Positions 36,066-47,608 of a stretch of DNA of 64,000 nt are shown here, one piece after another; within the stretch, counting starts at the first letter, position 1; the number at the start of each line of letters is the position of its first letter. The translations under genes were made by a program, and so were the position numbers. This stretch comes from Iris pallida (taxonomy: Eukaryota; Streptophyta; Magnoliopsida; Asparagales; Iridaceae). Below the pieces are notes generated by a model. The model made no database searches and was not told where the DNA came from. It saw nothing but the letters and a program-made list of their open reading frames with translations. The DNA lies in NCBI GenBank assembly GCA_029216955.1, contig JANAVB010004014.1, positions 29,621 to 93,620 of the forward strand, in the 5' to 3' direction.

Positions 36066-37911
36066 CCTATTCTGTATCACATACAATTAACCATATAAAA
36101 ATTTATGTTGAATCACAATTTTGATTTCAACAATTTCAATCGCAACTTTCATTTCGATCAATCAAGATATAAAAAGGATTTGCCAAAATAAATAAATTCA
36201 TACATTTTTCAATTAAACATCAAGATGTACAAAAAGTTGATGTACGCCTAAAGTGATCGAAATATTAGTCCAAAATAAACTTTTCATGTTAAGAGAATGC
36301 AAAATGTACAAAAGTTTGTAACCTAACGCTAGACCAAAATTCAACCAAACCATTCCATGTCCATACAAAATGTTTGCAGGCCCAAAATGTAGCTCAATCA
36401 ACTTTCTTTCTTTCTAGCTTATCCACAACCATAAAAAATTTACACGTCAACCTACACAAAATTGAGAAGAAAACACATTAACATTATATATAAAAAAATA
36501 AGTTCATGTAAGATCTGTTAGTCAATTGGGACCTTTCTATTAGATAGGTCAAAGGGAAATATAAAGCATATACCTGGGTTTGTAGTTGTATAGAGGTTCC
36601 CAAAGCTAGAACATGGCATTACTGGCACTTGAAGCCTGTGGGTATATATGAACACATGCATCTCCAAGATTAAAACAAGACCTTCACAATAAAAAATATG
36701 AGTGAAATCGACGAAAGACTAATTAAGTTTGCAAACAAGGCCACAAATGTCATGAGCATTACTATAAGCAGCAGACCCACATTGTTGACTATTTTATTTG
36801 GTTTCTGTTAGAGCTTCATCATTTAAGGAACTGCTTACCTGATCAAGTTGTGGTCCAAAGAATTGACGAAAGAAGGAAGTTGTTATATGTATATATTCGT
36901 GATATCAAGTAACAGATCGAGGAAGCTGTTATTATTTATTTTCATCTATTTTGATATTAATTTGTGTTAAAAAATTGTCTTCTAGAAATATGCAACTGGA
37001 TATGCTAAACGTAAAAAGAAAGATTCAAATATTGATCGAATTTTAGAGAAGCGTCCTTGATGAGTTCGTTATTAAAGAACCACAAGTTATTGATACTATT
37101 AGTGTTCGAGGAACAATATGATACTATTAATATCCGTGATGGCAGACATGTAAACATATAGGACATCACAAAGGACATCACACAGACATACCTAAATCAG
37201 TTTCGTATCCCTGACTTCTTGTATGTAGCAAACTGGTTTATATTTCCTTAGCATAACAATCAACAAATCCACAAACACTCTCAAATACTTCAACTTTTTA
37301 GCAGAAAGTAGATCATCAAGCAAAATGAGGGTTTTACAAAAGGGGAGGAGTCCAATAAAAGATAAATGTTGTGGTGGACATGGATACTGCAAAATAAACT
37401 AGGACCATCCAAAAGCAGTGTGGTGCCTATGTCTAGTGTCCTGTCATATACATTCAATTAATGTCCAAGTTAGCCACAGAATAATCAACAAACCCATTAA
37501 AACATTTGGTAATGCACTAAAGGCTCCAAACTTTTACAGCAGAGAAGTAGGTTTTTCTTAAAGAGAAGAGCCCGTGTGGGCAAGGAAAATTTTGCATAAA
37601 ATAATACTTTTGAAACTTATTCCCAAATTGCCTTTCTTTTCCTAATCGAGCTTTCAATAGTTAAATCCCATTTAAACACACCATTCCAACTGGCCACTAA
37701 AGTAGGTGAATGGTGTATGTACCATACAACTGGCCTTAGGTTTCTGATAAGGCCCTCTATTGGTTGTGGCCTTGGATAGCTATTTGAAAGCCCTGGGGTT
37801 TGGCTTTAGATTTATAGCTGATAAAAAACGTTGTCAATTCTTTTCAGGAGATTTACCATAAGGGTCCGAAACTGATTTTGATACTGCAAACCTTGTTTCA
37901 ATCACATATGT

Positions 37912-39038
37912 TGTCACGACCCGCCCCCACTATTAGGGTACGAGAACGTAACAACGCCCAGCCTACGCCGCAGTGTCGGCGGTAGAACGCTGTCCTAGGT
38001 CACGACATCTAACAGATATAGGGCTAAACAGTTTATACTCCCCGAATGGGGGTGATATAGCAGGTACAGACTCAATCACATCTAAGGTAGAGCATGATAA
38101 GGATAGATAAAACATAAAATCCAAAAAGAGGTACAACAGAGAGAAATCTAAGTGTCTAAGATACACAAATCCAAAAATACATCTCAAATCTCCAAACTCA
38201 GATACAGTAATCCATAAAGTAAATACAACTCCAGACAATTGAAATAACTATCTAAACAACCTCTAATGTGTCTCCTCTAGGCTAGCAGGCAATCTCCAAG
38301 CAATCTGTAAAATTTATCAACGGGTCCAGTCAGGACAGGAGCAAGTACAGCACATCTCAACAATATCATAATAGTTTAGGAAATATAAACATGCTAGAGA
38401 GTAAGATCAAGATCTGAAGAAATAACATGATAAAAAAGAGGACTGTAAGTAAATAGCTACAATATATAGAGAACTATCAGTGACTAGTGATTCAGAGCAC
38501 AAGATGGTTATGTAAACGGCACGATGTTGTACACGAGTAATCTACAGAGGTTGTACACGAGTAATCTATTGGATTGATTACATAACTACTTCTACTCTCC
38601 CGCCCCAATCAATACACAAGGATCAAGCTAAGTTATATTATTGTACAGGAAGTATAGTCGCACACAAGATCATGTGAATACATGAATATACACGATTTCA
38701 TACGATTTGTACACGAATGTCACGAATACAAGGAGTACACGATGCTCACGATAAAGTACACGAATACGAATACCCGATGTATCCGCTAAGGGGATAACAT
38801 CGCACAACAAGATCCATATAGTACTAATCCGTATTTCTAACGTGTCAGCATTATGTAAAGTAATCTAAAGCAGGAAATATAATCCCAAACAAGATATGAA
38901 ATGATCGAGAATGTACTCGCCTGATATCTGAATGTCCAAGGTAAAAATACTGTCCGAGGAGAGGTGTCTAGCTCCTAATTAGAACAGCACAAGTCACAAC
39001 ATGTCCAGAAGTGTAATATAAAGCACTACAATGCATTC
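37912..39038 (-). mobile_element. A'': inverted 3' part of a family A LTR
   Basis: In plus sense it starts TGTCACGACCCGC, the reverse complement of the A LTR end, and contains CAGTGTCGGCGGTAGAACGC (37971), matching 42927-42950. It runs back through the block GAATGTACTCGCCTG (38911) and stops at 39038, where element A begins. About 1.13 kb of an expected 4 kb is present. If A inserted here, the remainder lies beyond the window. Confidence 0.82.
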
Positions 39039-39436
39039 TGTCACTGCCACTTTTCTAGCTTGATGGTATTTTGGTCATTTTCAAAATTGAATTATTTTGG
39101 GATTATTATTATTAATTATAATTAATGTGATTTTTAGAAGATTTTTAGTATAATTGATTTGTGCTAGTTTTAGATTTTGACTCATGTTGACTAGGAGACT
39201 GTCCTATTGGCTAACCTAGGTCAAGACATCTTGGTTAGGTTAAGAAACCCTAGTGTGACCTAAGTTAGTCATTTCAAGTTCATTAGAAATGGTTTGGGGT
39301 AATTGGAATTAGTTTGGTCTAAGAATGACTTGTGAAGTCACAAGTCATAATCATGACTTAAACCAATTAGGACTCAACCAACTAGGCAAAACCCTAGCCT
39401 AGGGCCCTATGGCCGGCCAAGACAGCCCCTCCCCCC

Positions 39437-39444
39437 TATAAATA
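39437..39444 (+). promoter_or_regulatory. TATA box of the A 5' LTR
   Basis: TATAAATA after a C-rich stretch, conserved in the 3' LTR at 48506-48513. It predicts transcription starting about 30 bp downstream, giving an unusually long (about 3.5 kb) R-U5 leader inside the LTR. Confidence 0.65.
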
Positions 39445-39847
39445 TTCTTCTAGGAATTAGGGCTAGCCTCTCTCTTAGGGTTTATCAAGTTTTTAGAAAG
39501 GGGTAAGTTCCATCTTCATAAATTCATAATAAATTCATTTCAAGTCATTTTTCCCTCAAACAATTTGCAATAGGCTCTAAATTTTGTGTTTTTGCTGTTG
39601 GTAATAAATTTTGACATGAAGAAAACAATTTGGAGAGCTTTTGGTGGTTTGAAGGATCCTTCTCCTTGGAGTTTTCGGGAGATTGAACACCTATAGGTAA
39701 AATCCTATCCATAGCTCCTAAAATCTAGTAAAAATCATTTTTATGATGCCCTAACCCTAGCCTAACTATAGGAATAGAGTTTCCCAAGTTTTCGTGTCGT
39801 TTTGTGTCTATTCTGGACACGTATCAGTGTTTATTACTAGGTGTTTG

Positions 39848-39873
39848 ACGAAATGCCCCAATGGGCATTTCGT
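39848..39873. repeat. Perfect hairpin in A LTR leader
   Basis: ACGAAATGCCC and GGGCATTTCGT, 11-bp perfect arms with a 4-base loop (CAAT), about 0.4 kb downstream of the TATA box. It could form in the element RNA. Confidence 0.75.
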
Positions 39874-39953
39874 GTGTTTTTGGGGTTTGTTTGAATAGGA
39901 ATTTAGTGTTAGACCTCGCTTATAGGTTTTTGGTATTTTTTCCTGTTCTTAGT

Positions 39954-39979
39954 GTCGTGTCGTGTCGTGTCGTGTCGGG
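39954..39979. repeat. (GTCGT)n microsatellite
   Basis: Five near-perfect GTGTC/GTCGT pentamers. Below it, GTCGTGTTGGACACG-like words recur to 40150. Confidence 0.75.
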
Positions 39980-40379
39980 CTCGTGAACATTCGGTCGTGC
40001 ATGCGCGCGCGCGGGCACAGTCCGTGCCCTGCTGCTCGGGGGCTACTGCGTGCTGGACACGCAACTTCGACACGAGATTTTTGGCATAGGGCTTGTGTCA
40101 GTGACTGACACGAGGCTCGTAAAGTTTCACGAGTCTTCATGTCGTGTTGGACACGTATTTTCGTGAGCACCGTGCGTGTACTGTGTGCGTGCGTGTGCTG
40201 TGTTTATATTCTGATATTTTAATCGTTTTAAATAATTTTAAATGATGTTTTAATGCTTGGTTAGATCCTAAATATCATGCTAATCTCTGTTAGTATAGGT
40301 TTACATATTGTATGGGTTTAATGATTGTGTTGGCTCGATTTTGGGGTCGAACAGTGCATTCTCTGATACTGTGTGACAC

Positions 40380-41420
40380 TGGTTAATTCCCAGTTTTTCC
40401 CAATCTAGTTTAATACTCTTGTGATATGATTTCAATTGGTTTTTGATCCCCACATGTTTCTTTTATGTTAGCTAAGTGTTTCATTCAAAATTTGGGATTG
40501 GTATGGTGTATTTTGGATTTTGGTATTCAAATTGGGTTGGTTCAACTGTTGTGAACTAAGGTTTCTGTTTATATGAACTGAGCTTGTTTTTCCAGTTTCT
40601 TCAACTTTTATTTGAACACTGTGATTGATATCTGAGATCCCTTGTTAGAAACCTGTTTTTCCAGTTCCATTTCAAACCTGGGAATGTATAGATTGGACTA
40701 ATTTGGGTAATATATAGATGTATTCCTGGTTTGAATCCTTCAAACCTGGGAATGGTTCTATTGCCTAAATCGATTCCCTTACTTATCAGAACCTGTGTTG
40801 GCATTTGCAAAACCTAAGTTTGCCAGGTTTCCTGTGCTTGAGTATACACTGTTCCTTCCCAATGGACTAATATCTGAGAATGATTTTAACCTATTTTGTT
40901 AAGTTATAAATTTATTCCCTTTTCATTATTTTAATGTTGTTCATCCTTGAACCTGAAATTGTGTATTTATTAACTGAGGTTGGTTGTCTTCCAGTTTTTG
41001 AAAACTTGGAAATGGAGTTTGGGTTGTTGTGTTTCAAATCTTTATCAACCTGAGTTTGTGGTATTTCCAGTTAATGGAAACCTGAGAGGGAACTGTGTTC
41101 CCAGTTTTCGAAAAAAAAACCTGGGAAGTGTTATGAAGTTTAACAGTTTTAAATTCTCCATTATGTTATGTTTTTCATTTGACAGTGATTCCCTCATATT
41201 ACATTTCAAATTCTGTGAATGAGAGTTGGGGGTATTGCCTTGTATTCAAAATAATTCCTCCTTGTGTATAAAATTGAGATGTACATGGTTACATTGATTT
41301 CAAACTGTCCTTCTTCACAACTGATATGAGTTAGTTCCAGTTTTCTTTTAGCCTGGGACTTGGGTTGCATTCCAGTGCCTATAAACCTGAGATGTCAGTC
41401 CCTATTTTCCAGTTTCTTCA
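40380..41420. repeat. Dispersed CCAGTTT / AAACCTGGGA words in A LTR
   Basis: Words such as TTCCAGTTTT and AAACCTGGGAATG recur a dozen times at irregular 30-120 bp spacing. They are partly complementary (CCAGTTT with AAACCTGG), so many neighbours can pair. There is no coding signal; the small frame 40980-41222 runs through them. Confidence 0.5.
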
Positions 41421-41459
41421 CACACACATACACATGTTCACATGAGTTTTTCCCTCACT

Positions 41460-41560
41460 CCCTTGTGTATATATATATATAAGCCTTATTTTATATATAT
41501 ATACAAGTTTCCCTATATATATGTGTATTGTATTTTTAAATATATATGATATATATGGTG
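41460..41560. repeat. TA-rich block of A LTR
   Basis: Runs of TATATATA separated by short text. It is the counterpart of the expanded block at 1-300 in A0. Confidence 0.7.
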
Positions 41561-42579
41561 TCATAATATTGGGATATTATGTGTATGATATAGTGTGAAC
41601 ATAGGGCATGGGTGTATTGGTGTAGTGACTATAGGATGGGTGTTTTCTTAGTAGACTATTAGACATAGTCTTGTGGTTGTGTTATAGGCATGTTTATGCA
41701 TGGTATGCTTAGGGGAAACCTAGAGTAGACTTGTTATAACTTAGAATAACTTGCTAGACCTATATTAGACTTGGTTGACCTAGTTTGACTTCTAGGGTTG
41801 ACCAGAGTTGACCAAGAGTTGACTTTGGTCAAGATTGACCTAGTTTCATGTAGAACGCATTAAATTGTATTGTATTATCATTGTAGACTCATAGTGACTC
41901 GTACTGTTCTATAGGAGACAGACACCCCTCCTCGGACAGTATACTTTCTCCAGATTCTCAGGATACAGGCGAGTACATTCTCTGATCATTTCATATCCTG
42001 CATTAGGAGTATATTTCCTGCTTTAGATTACTATACATGATGCTGATACGTCAGAAACACGGATTAGTACTATATGGATCTTGTTGGGCGATGTTATCCC
42101 CTTAGCGGATACATCGGGTATTTCGTGTTCGTGTACTTTATCGTGAACATCGTGTACTCCTTGTATTTATGACTTTCGTATACGAAACGTGTGAAATCGT
42201 ATATAATCATGTTTTTACATGACCTTCGTGTACAATAACATAACTTAGCCAGATCCTTGTGTATGATTGGGGCGGGGGAGGAAGTAGAAGTGGTTATGTA
42301 TTCAATCTAGTAGATTACTCGTGTACAACCTCTGTAGATTACTCGTGATAACATCGTGCCGTTTATAACCATATTGTGCTCTGAATCACTAGGCACTATC
42401 AGTTCTCTATATACTGTAGCTATTTATTTACATTCTTTCCTGTTTATCATATTTCTTCAGTTTCTTGTATCTTACTCTCTAGCATGATTATATATCCTGA
42501 CATGCTATAATTTGTTGAGATGTACTGTGCTCGCTCCTGTCCTGACTAGACCTGTTGAAATATTATAGAGGACGAGGCT

Positions 42580-43003
42580 GAGGCGTTCTGCCCTACTTAC
42601 TACGGTGCTACACTAGACGAGTGTCTGGACTTGGACCAGCAGCAGGAGCCACTAGCTGTAGATGACACTCCTTTAGATTAGGACTGTCTTTTCTATTCTG
42701 GATTACTGTATTAGACTTGAGATATTCTGAGATGTATTTATTTTAGACACTTAGAACTCTGGATTGTATCTCTGTGATTCTCTGTTCTGGATATTGCTAT
42801 CTTTATTATCAATCTATCTTACCTGTTCTACCTTAGCTGTGGTTGAGTTATATTGTGTTATGTCACCCCCATTCGGGGAGTATAATGCTATACCTTCAAT
42901 TGTTAGATGTTGTGACCTAGGACAGCGTTCTACCGCCGACACTGCGGCATAGGCTGGACGTACCCACGTCTCGTGCCCTTACTCTAGAGTGCGGGTCGTG
43001 ACA
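42580..43003 (+). other. A LTR distal end, conserved block
   Basis: This block is shared by A0 (1550-2012) and by inverted A'' (37912-38330). It includes CTGTCCTGACTAGACCTGTT at 42536 and TCACCCCCATTCGG at 42867. It is the most conserved part of the family and useful for finding other copies. Confidence 0.65.
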
Positions 43004-43012
43004 CGTTTTTAG

Positions 43013-43028
43013 TGGTGGCCCATGCAGG
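43013..43028 (+). promoter_or_regulatory. Primer-binding-like site of element A
   Basis: TGGTGGCCCATGCAGG lies 9 bases after the LTR end. It starts TGG, complementary to the CCA tail of a tRNA. The same sequence, with small changes, follows the 5' LTRs of C1 and C2. The tRNA is not identified. Confidence 0.5.
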
Positions 43029-43252
43029 TCTAGGATATAAGTGTAGTGGTATTCGAACTAGAATATCGCTGCAGCCTGCAGTAGAAATTAGCATATTTTT
43101 TTGAAGGTACTCAATCACGCTAGGAAAATTCCTTATCAGATTTCGTATATCTATTTTGCTACTTATTGTCTCCCTTAGAAATTTAAACTGTCCTCCTTTG
43201 ATTATTCGACTCATTCTCAGTAATTGTTTCTTGTTTGATCTGTGTCTCCAGG

Positions 43253-44625
43253 ATGGTCGAGACGCGATCGCATCGCCCCATGATGGGAGAGGCTGGAGAG
43301 GGGTCTGCCACCTCTCGTGTCCAGCATCCAGCTCCCGGTGCCACAGGGCCAGCAGCCCTCAGGAGTGGGAATTTCTGCCACTTTGGAGGAGCACCTCCAC
43401 CAGTCGGGGCCGAGCATGGTGATTCCTGAGATCCTTCCCACGCAGCAGCCTCCGTGCGGGAATAGTTGATGCTGCTCATCTCTTCTCCTTCGTGGAGAGG
43501 ATTCTGGAGTCCTCGTACCAGCGGGATCAGAGGCAGACTGCAGATTTCAGGCAGAGGATTGATGAGGCGCACCAGTTGGTACGCACGACTGTTGAGATGG
43601 TGACAGGTCAGGGGACTCAACAGCAGCCCCGTCGGAGGGAGAAGGATATTCAAGACTTCTAAAGATGTACCCTCGGGAGTTCTTAGGCACGGAGGGCATT
43701 CACTATGCCGATGACTGGATTGAGCACATAGAGGAGATCTTCCGGCTGGCAGAGAACAGATCGGCTTCACATTGAGGCAGCGGGCAGCCAGATACAGGAT
43801 TTGGCCCGTACATGGTACCAGACTGATCCCAGAGTAGGAGTGGAGGGCCAGACTTGGGCCCGGTTCAAGGAGCTGTTCAAGGAGCAGTTCTTTCCCGATG
43901 TAGCCTTGGGTGGGATCGAGGCGCAGTTCGAGGCTCTGGTTCAGGGGAACCAGACAGTTGCTGAGTATGCCGGGGAGTTCTGCCGACTGGCCCGATTTAT
44001 TGATGATCTGACGGAGAAGACCAAGGCGAGGAAGTTTCGCCGAGGTTTGATTAGGGAGATTCGGTCGCTGACTAAGAGCGACCGGAATGCTACTTTTGTT
44101 GAGATTTATTCTGGGGCCATGGCGGCAGAGGACGACCTGGGACTGAGACAGAAGAGAGGTCGCAATTTTCAGTCAGGCAGTAGCAGTCAGGGGCAGGCCA
44201 AGAGGCTTCATTTCCAGCAGCAGTTTCAGCATCAGAGGCCAGTGCAGCAGTTCCAGCAGCAGGGCCGTGCACCTTTCCAGCAGGTGCAGCACCAGCATCA
44301 GAGGGGGCAGCAGGCACCCAGGCAGCAGGCTATTAGTTGTACTTTCTATAAGAAGCCTGGGCACAAGTGGGACGAGTGCAGGAAGATACTCGGCAGATGC
44401 TTGATGTGTGGATCAGCAGACCATCAGATGCGAGAGTGTTGTTGCGTCGATGCGTCCGATACCAGGATAAGCTGGGGCAGCCAAGGCTCCAGCAGGCCAG
44501 CAGAGGGGACCAGCCCTGCAGACCCAACAGCAGAGGTTCCAGCAGCACCAGCAGCAGGCACGGGATGGACAGCAGGGCGAGCTTTCACTATGGCAGCTGA
44601 GATGCGGAGGTCATCGAAGAGCTGA
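43253..44625 (+). pseudogene. gag: Gypsy gag, element A
   Basis: Starts MVETRSHRP (43253) and is broken by shifts and a stop between 43430 and 43800. From 43801 to 44625 one frame is open. It holds the capsid-like block WARFKELFKEQFFP (about 43855-43897) and AEYAGEFCRLARF (about 43960-44000). A Gln-rich stretch (about 44200-44340) follows, then two CCHC knuckles near 44337-44440. The first has Tyr (TAT) in place of its second Cys; the second, CLMCGSADHQMREC, is complete. Gag packages element RNA. With the broken N-terminus and altered knuckle it is not functional. Confidence 0.88.
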
Positions 44626-44634
44626 TAGTAGGTT

Positions 44635-45040
44635 CGTTCTTCTCGACTCCCTTCCAGTATTTGCACTTTTTGATTCCGGGGCTTCCCACAGCTTTATGTC
44701 TGTATCATATGCTATTAGACACAGTTTGATTTCGGAACCATTGCCTAGGACCTGCAAGATCACGACCGGGGGTGGGGTCATCCTCGTGAGTGATGTTTGC
44801 AGAGGGCGGAGTGTCATTTTAGAAGGCCGAGAGTTGGGGGTAATTCTACTAGTCATGCCATTACCGAACTACGATATTGTATTAGGTATGGACTGGCTGA
44901 GTAGACACCACGCCCGCATTGATTGCCGTGGGGGTAGAGTTTTGTTCGGGTGCCAGGAGAGCCAGAGTTTGAGTACACCTGACGGCAGACAGAGCAGGAC
45001 GACAGAGTTTTCGGTGGAGCATCAGTCGAGAAGCAGGTGA
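44635..45040 (+). pseudogene. pol: Gypsy aspartic protease, element A
   Basis: The catalytic FDSGASHSF motif lies at about 44669-44695, in frame with the following open stretch to 45040. The C-terminal part shows VMPLPNYDIVLGMDWLSRH (about 44850-44910), the usual second motif of gypsy proteases. It is in another frame than gag, so gag and pol are separated here by a shift. The protease region itself looks intact. Confidence 0.85.
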
Positions 45041-45872
45041 CTCCGTATCCCTTGATCGCAGAGTTTATGGACGTATTTCCAGAGGAGTTGCCAGGCTTCC
45101 ACCGGACAGAGATATAGAGTTCTCGATAGACTTGGTTCCCGGTACGGAACCGATCTCTCAGCATGTCTATTGAGTGAACAACAGCGAGTTAGTGGAGCTG
45201 AAGAAGCAGGTAGATGAGCTGCAGGACAAGGGCTTCATTCGCTCGAGTTCTTCACCTTGAGGTGCACCGGTACTTTTCGTACCCAAGAAGGATGGGTCGG
45301 TACGTATGTGTATCGACTACAGGGCACTTAATAACCTGACAATTAAGAACAGATACCCACTGCCACGGATCGATGATCTGTTTGATCAGTTGAGCGGAGC
45401 TCGGGTGTTCTCCAAGATTGATTTGAGGTCGGGTTATCACCAGGTGAAGGTGAAGAGGGAGGATATTCCCAAGACCGCTTTCAGGATGCGGTACGGGCAG
45501 TTTGAGTTCTTGGTTATGTCGTTTGGGATAACCAATGTACCAGCAGTGTTTATGAATCTAATGAACAAGGTGTTCCACCAGTACTTGGACAAGTTCGTGG
45601 TGGTGTTCATTGATGATATCTTGGTATATTCTAAGACAGAGGAGGAGCACGAGGAGCATCTGCGGATAGTGCTAGAGACTCTCAGGCGGGAGCAGCTTTA
45701 TGGAAAACTCTCCAAGTATGAGTTTTCCTTGGACCAGGTGGACTTCTTGGGACATGTGGTGACTGGAGATGGTATCTCAGTTAACCCCAAGAAGATTGTA
45801 GCAGTTGAGGCTTGGGCAGCGCCGACTTCAGTAACAGAGATCAGGAGTTTCCGGGGCTGGCAGGATATATAG
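45041..45872 (+). pseudogene. pol: Gypsy reverse transcriptase, element A
   Basis: After a shifted linker (PEELPG near 45078) the RT frame runs from about 45175. A TGA at about 45258 replaces the Trp of the SPWGAP motif. The rest is open from 45306 to 45872: [32 protein letters not shown] and the catalytic [10 protein letters not shown] (about 45610-45640). A shift at about 45862 breaks the [13 protein letters not shown] motif. The stop is a single G-to-A change. Confidence 0.93.
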
Positions 45873-46510
45873 AAGATTTGTGCAGGATTTCTCCCGGGTT
45901 GCAGAGCCGTTGACACGGTTGACCCGGAAGGATACTGAGTATGTTTGGTCAGAGGAGTATCAGACAGCTTTTGACGAGTTGAAAAAGTGGCTTACGACAG
46001 CTCCGATTCTGATATTGCCTTCAGGATCAGGTGGTTTCACTATTTATAGTGATGCTTCAGGGAAGGGGCTGGGTTGCATCTTGCAGCAGCATGGAAAGGT
46101 GATTGCCTATGCTTCCAGGTAATTACGTCCCCATGAGAAGAACTACCCTACCCATGACCTGGAGCTGGCGGGGTAGTGATTTTTGTTTTGAAGTTATGGA
46201 AGCACTATCTGTATGGCGAGAGGGTGGAGATCTTCATAGACCACAAGAGCTTGAAGTACGTGTTCACTCAGAAGGAGTTGAACATGAGGCAGCGCAGGTG
46301 GCTTGAGCTGATAAAAGACTTTGATATCGTACTCCAGTATCACCCGGGGAAGGCCAACGTGGTTGTCGATGCCTTGAGTAGGTATCCGATAGCCATGTGT
46401 TTGACTATAGATCGGCACCTGCTTGCAGATTTGGAGAGCCTTGGGATTGAGGTGATCGTGCCGGAGTGTAGATGCAATTATGGGGCCTACAGATACAGTC
46501 AGACTTGATG
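45873..46510 (+). pseudogene. pol: Gypsy RNase H, element A
   Basis: YSDASGKGLGCIL (about 46050) carries the first catalytic Asp. A TAA at 46120-46122 replaces a Gln, and a shift at about 46171 follows DLELA. The second half, 46176-46508, reads [17 protein letters not shown] and [14 protein letters not shown] (about 46340-46380). Domain order and spacing are those of chromovirus pol. Confidence 0.9.
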
Positions 46511-47511
46511 GACATGATCAACGCGACACAGTTTGATGATGTGGCCCTACGGTGTATCCGAGAGCAGATCAGTATGGGAGTGGAGGATACTGAGTTCTCA
46601 CTTGCAGAGGATGGTGCCCTGAGGCATGGTGCCAGGTTATGTGTGCCTAGCGGGGAGCTCAGAGAGCAGATTATGTAGGAGGCTCACAGATCGCAGTACT
46701 CTATACATCCTCGTGCCAACAAGATGTACAGGGATCTGCGAGAGCATGTCTGGTGGTACGGGATGAAGAGGGAGGTGTCCAACTTCGTAGCTAGATGCTT
46801 GATCTGTCAGCAGGTCAAGGCTGAGAGGCAGAGGCCCGGGGGATTATTGCAGCCGTTGCCCATTCCAGAGTGGAAGTGGGAGCAAATTACCATGGACTTT
46901 GTATCAGGATTGCCCCGTACACCTGGAGAAAAAGACGCGATTTGGGTTATCGTTGATAGGTTGACCAAATCGGCCCACTTCTTGCCATTCAAGGTGGGTA
47001 CGTCTACAGAGAGGCTGGCGGAGTTGTATATGAGGCAGATAGTCAGGATTCACGGAGTTCCCATCAGCATAGTCTCAGATCGGGATAGCCGCTTTACTTT
47101 CCATTTTGAAGGAGTCTGCAGACTAGCTTGGGCACTCAGCTCAAGTTCAGTACTGTATACCACCCCCAGATGGACGGACAGTCAGAGAGGACTATTCAGA
47201 CCCTTGAGGATATGCTATGGATGTGCGTCCTGGATTTTGGAGGTTCCTGGGAGGATCACCTGCATTTGGTAGAGTTTGCTTACAACAACAGTTTTTAGGC
47301 CAGCATTGAGATGTCACCGTTTGAGGCTCTGTACGGGCGTAGGTGTCGTACACCCTTATCTTAGGATGATGTTGGAGAGCGAGCTTTACTGGGACCAGAG
47401 ATGGTTGTTGACGCAGCTGAGAAGGTGAAGCTCATCAGGGACAGACTTCGCGTGGCACAGGACAGACATCGGCACTGGGCCGATAGCCACCGGAGGCCGC
47501 TGGAGTTTGAG
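46511..47511 (+). pseudogene. pol: Gypsy integrase, first exon part, element A
   Basis: Zinc domain H2C2 from EAHRSQYSIHPR (about 46679) to CLICQQVK (about 46799). The core has Asp in TMDFVSGLP (about 46890) and Asp in SDRDSRFT (about 47076). A shift at about 47110 moves the catalytic Glu ([12 protein letters not shown], about 47184) to another frame. TAG codons at about 46675, 47297 and 47362 replace two Gln and one Trp. It ends HRRPLEFE at 47511, at the splice donor. Confidence 0.9.
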
Positions 47512-47608
47512 GTACAGATTTAGAGTAGGATTAGAATTAGGTTGTATTTATTTTTGTTTGATTGATCGTGTTTGATTTTTAGTAACTTGAGACCTTGCTT
47601 GTGATTAG
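47512..47608 (+). other. Spliceosomal-type intron inside integrase of element A
   Basis: GTACAG opens and GATTAG closes a 97-bp insertion between the codons for LEFE and VGDMVF. Removal joins GAG to GTTGGAGAC and restores the conserved phrase, which is uninterrupted in the B pol (about 4345-4375). Unspliced, the insertion carries stops and shifts the frame. It is T-rich towards the acceptor. Confidence 0.8.

Larger units (their letters stand above)
35672..37911 (+). mobile_element. CACTA (En/Spm-type) transposon, left part
   Basis: Begins CACTACAACAAATATGG, the canonical CACTA terminus, preceded by TAT as a possible 3-bp target site. The first 400 bp are packed with GCTATAG and GCGTTCATGAATGC words (subterminal repeats). 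The rest (36070-37911) has no transposase domain that I can recognise. Two loosely similar blocks near 37255 and 37480 share ATCAACAAA and CTTTTxAGCAGA. No opposite terminus ending TAGTG occurs before the A'' LTR at 37912, so the right end is missing from this stretch. Confidence 0.7.
39039..43003 (+). repeat. 5' LTR of element A (3965 bp)
   Basis: TGTCACTGCC to GGGTCGTGACA. Parts: a promoter with TATAAATA at 39437; a leader with a hairpin (39848-39873) and a GTCGT microsatellite; a stretch of CCAGTTT and AACCTGGGA words (40380-41420); a TA-rich block (41460-41560); a TTGAC block (41750-41840); and the end block with CGTTCTACCGCCGACACTGC (42927). The start is set by identity with the 3' LTR at 48108. 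Confidence 0.9.

Noticed and set aside
37192..37392. Minus-strand frame of 66 codons in the CACTA body
   Set aside because: No recognised domain; cannot be linked to a transposase.
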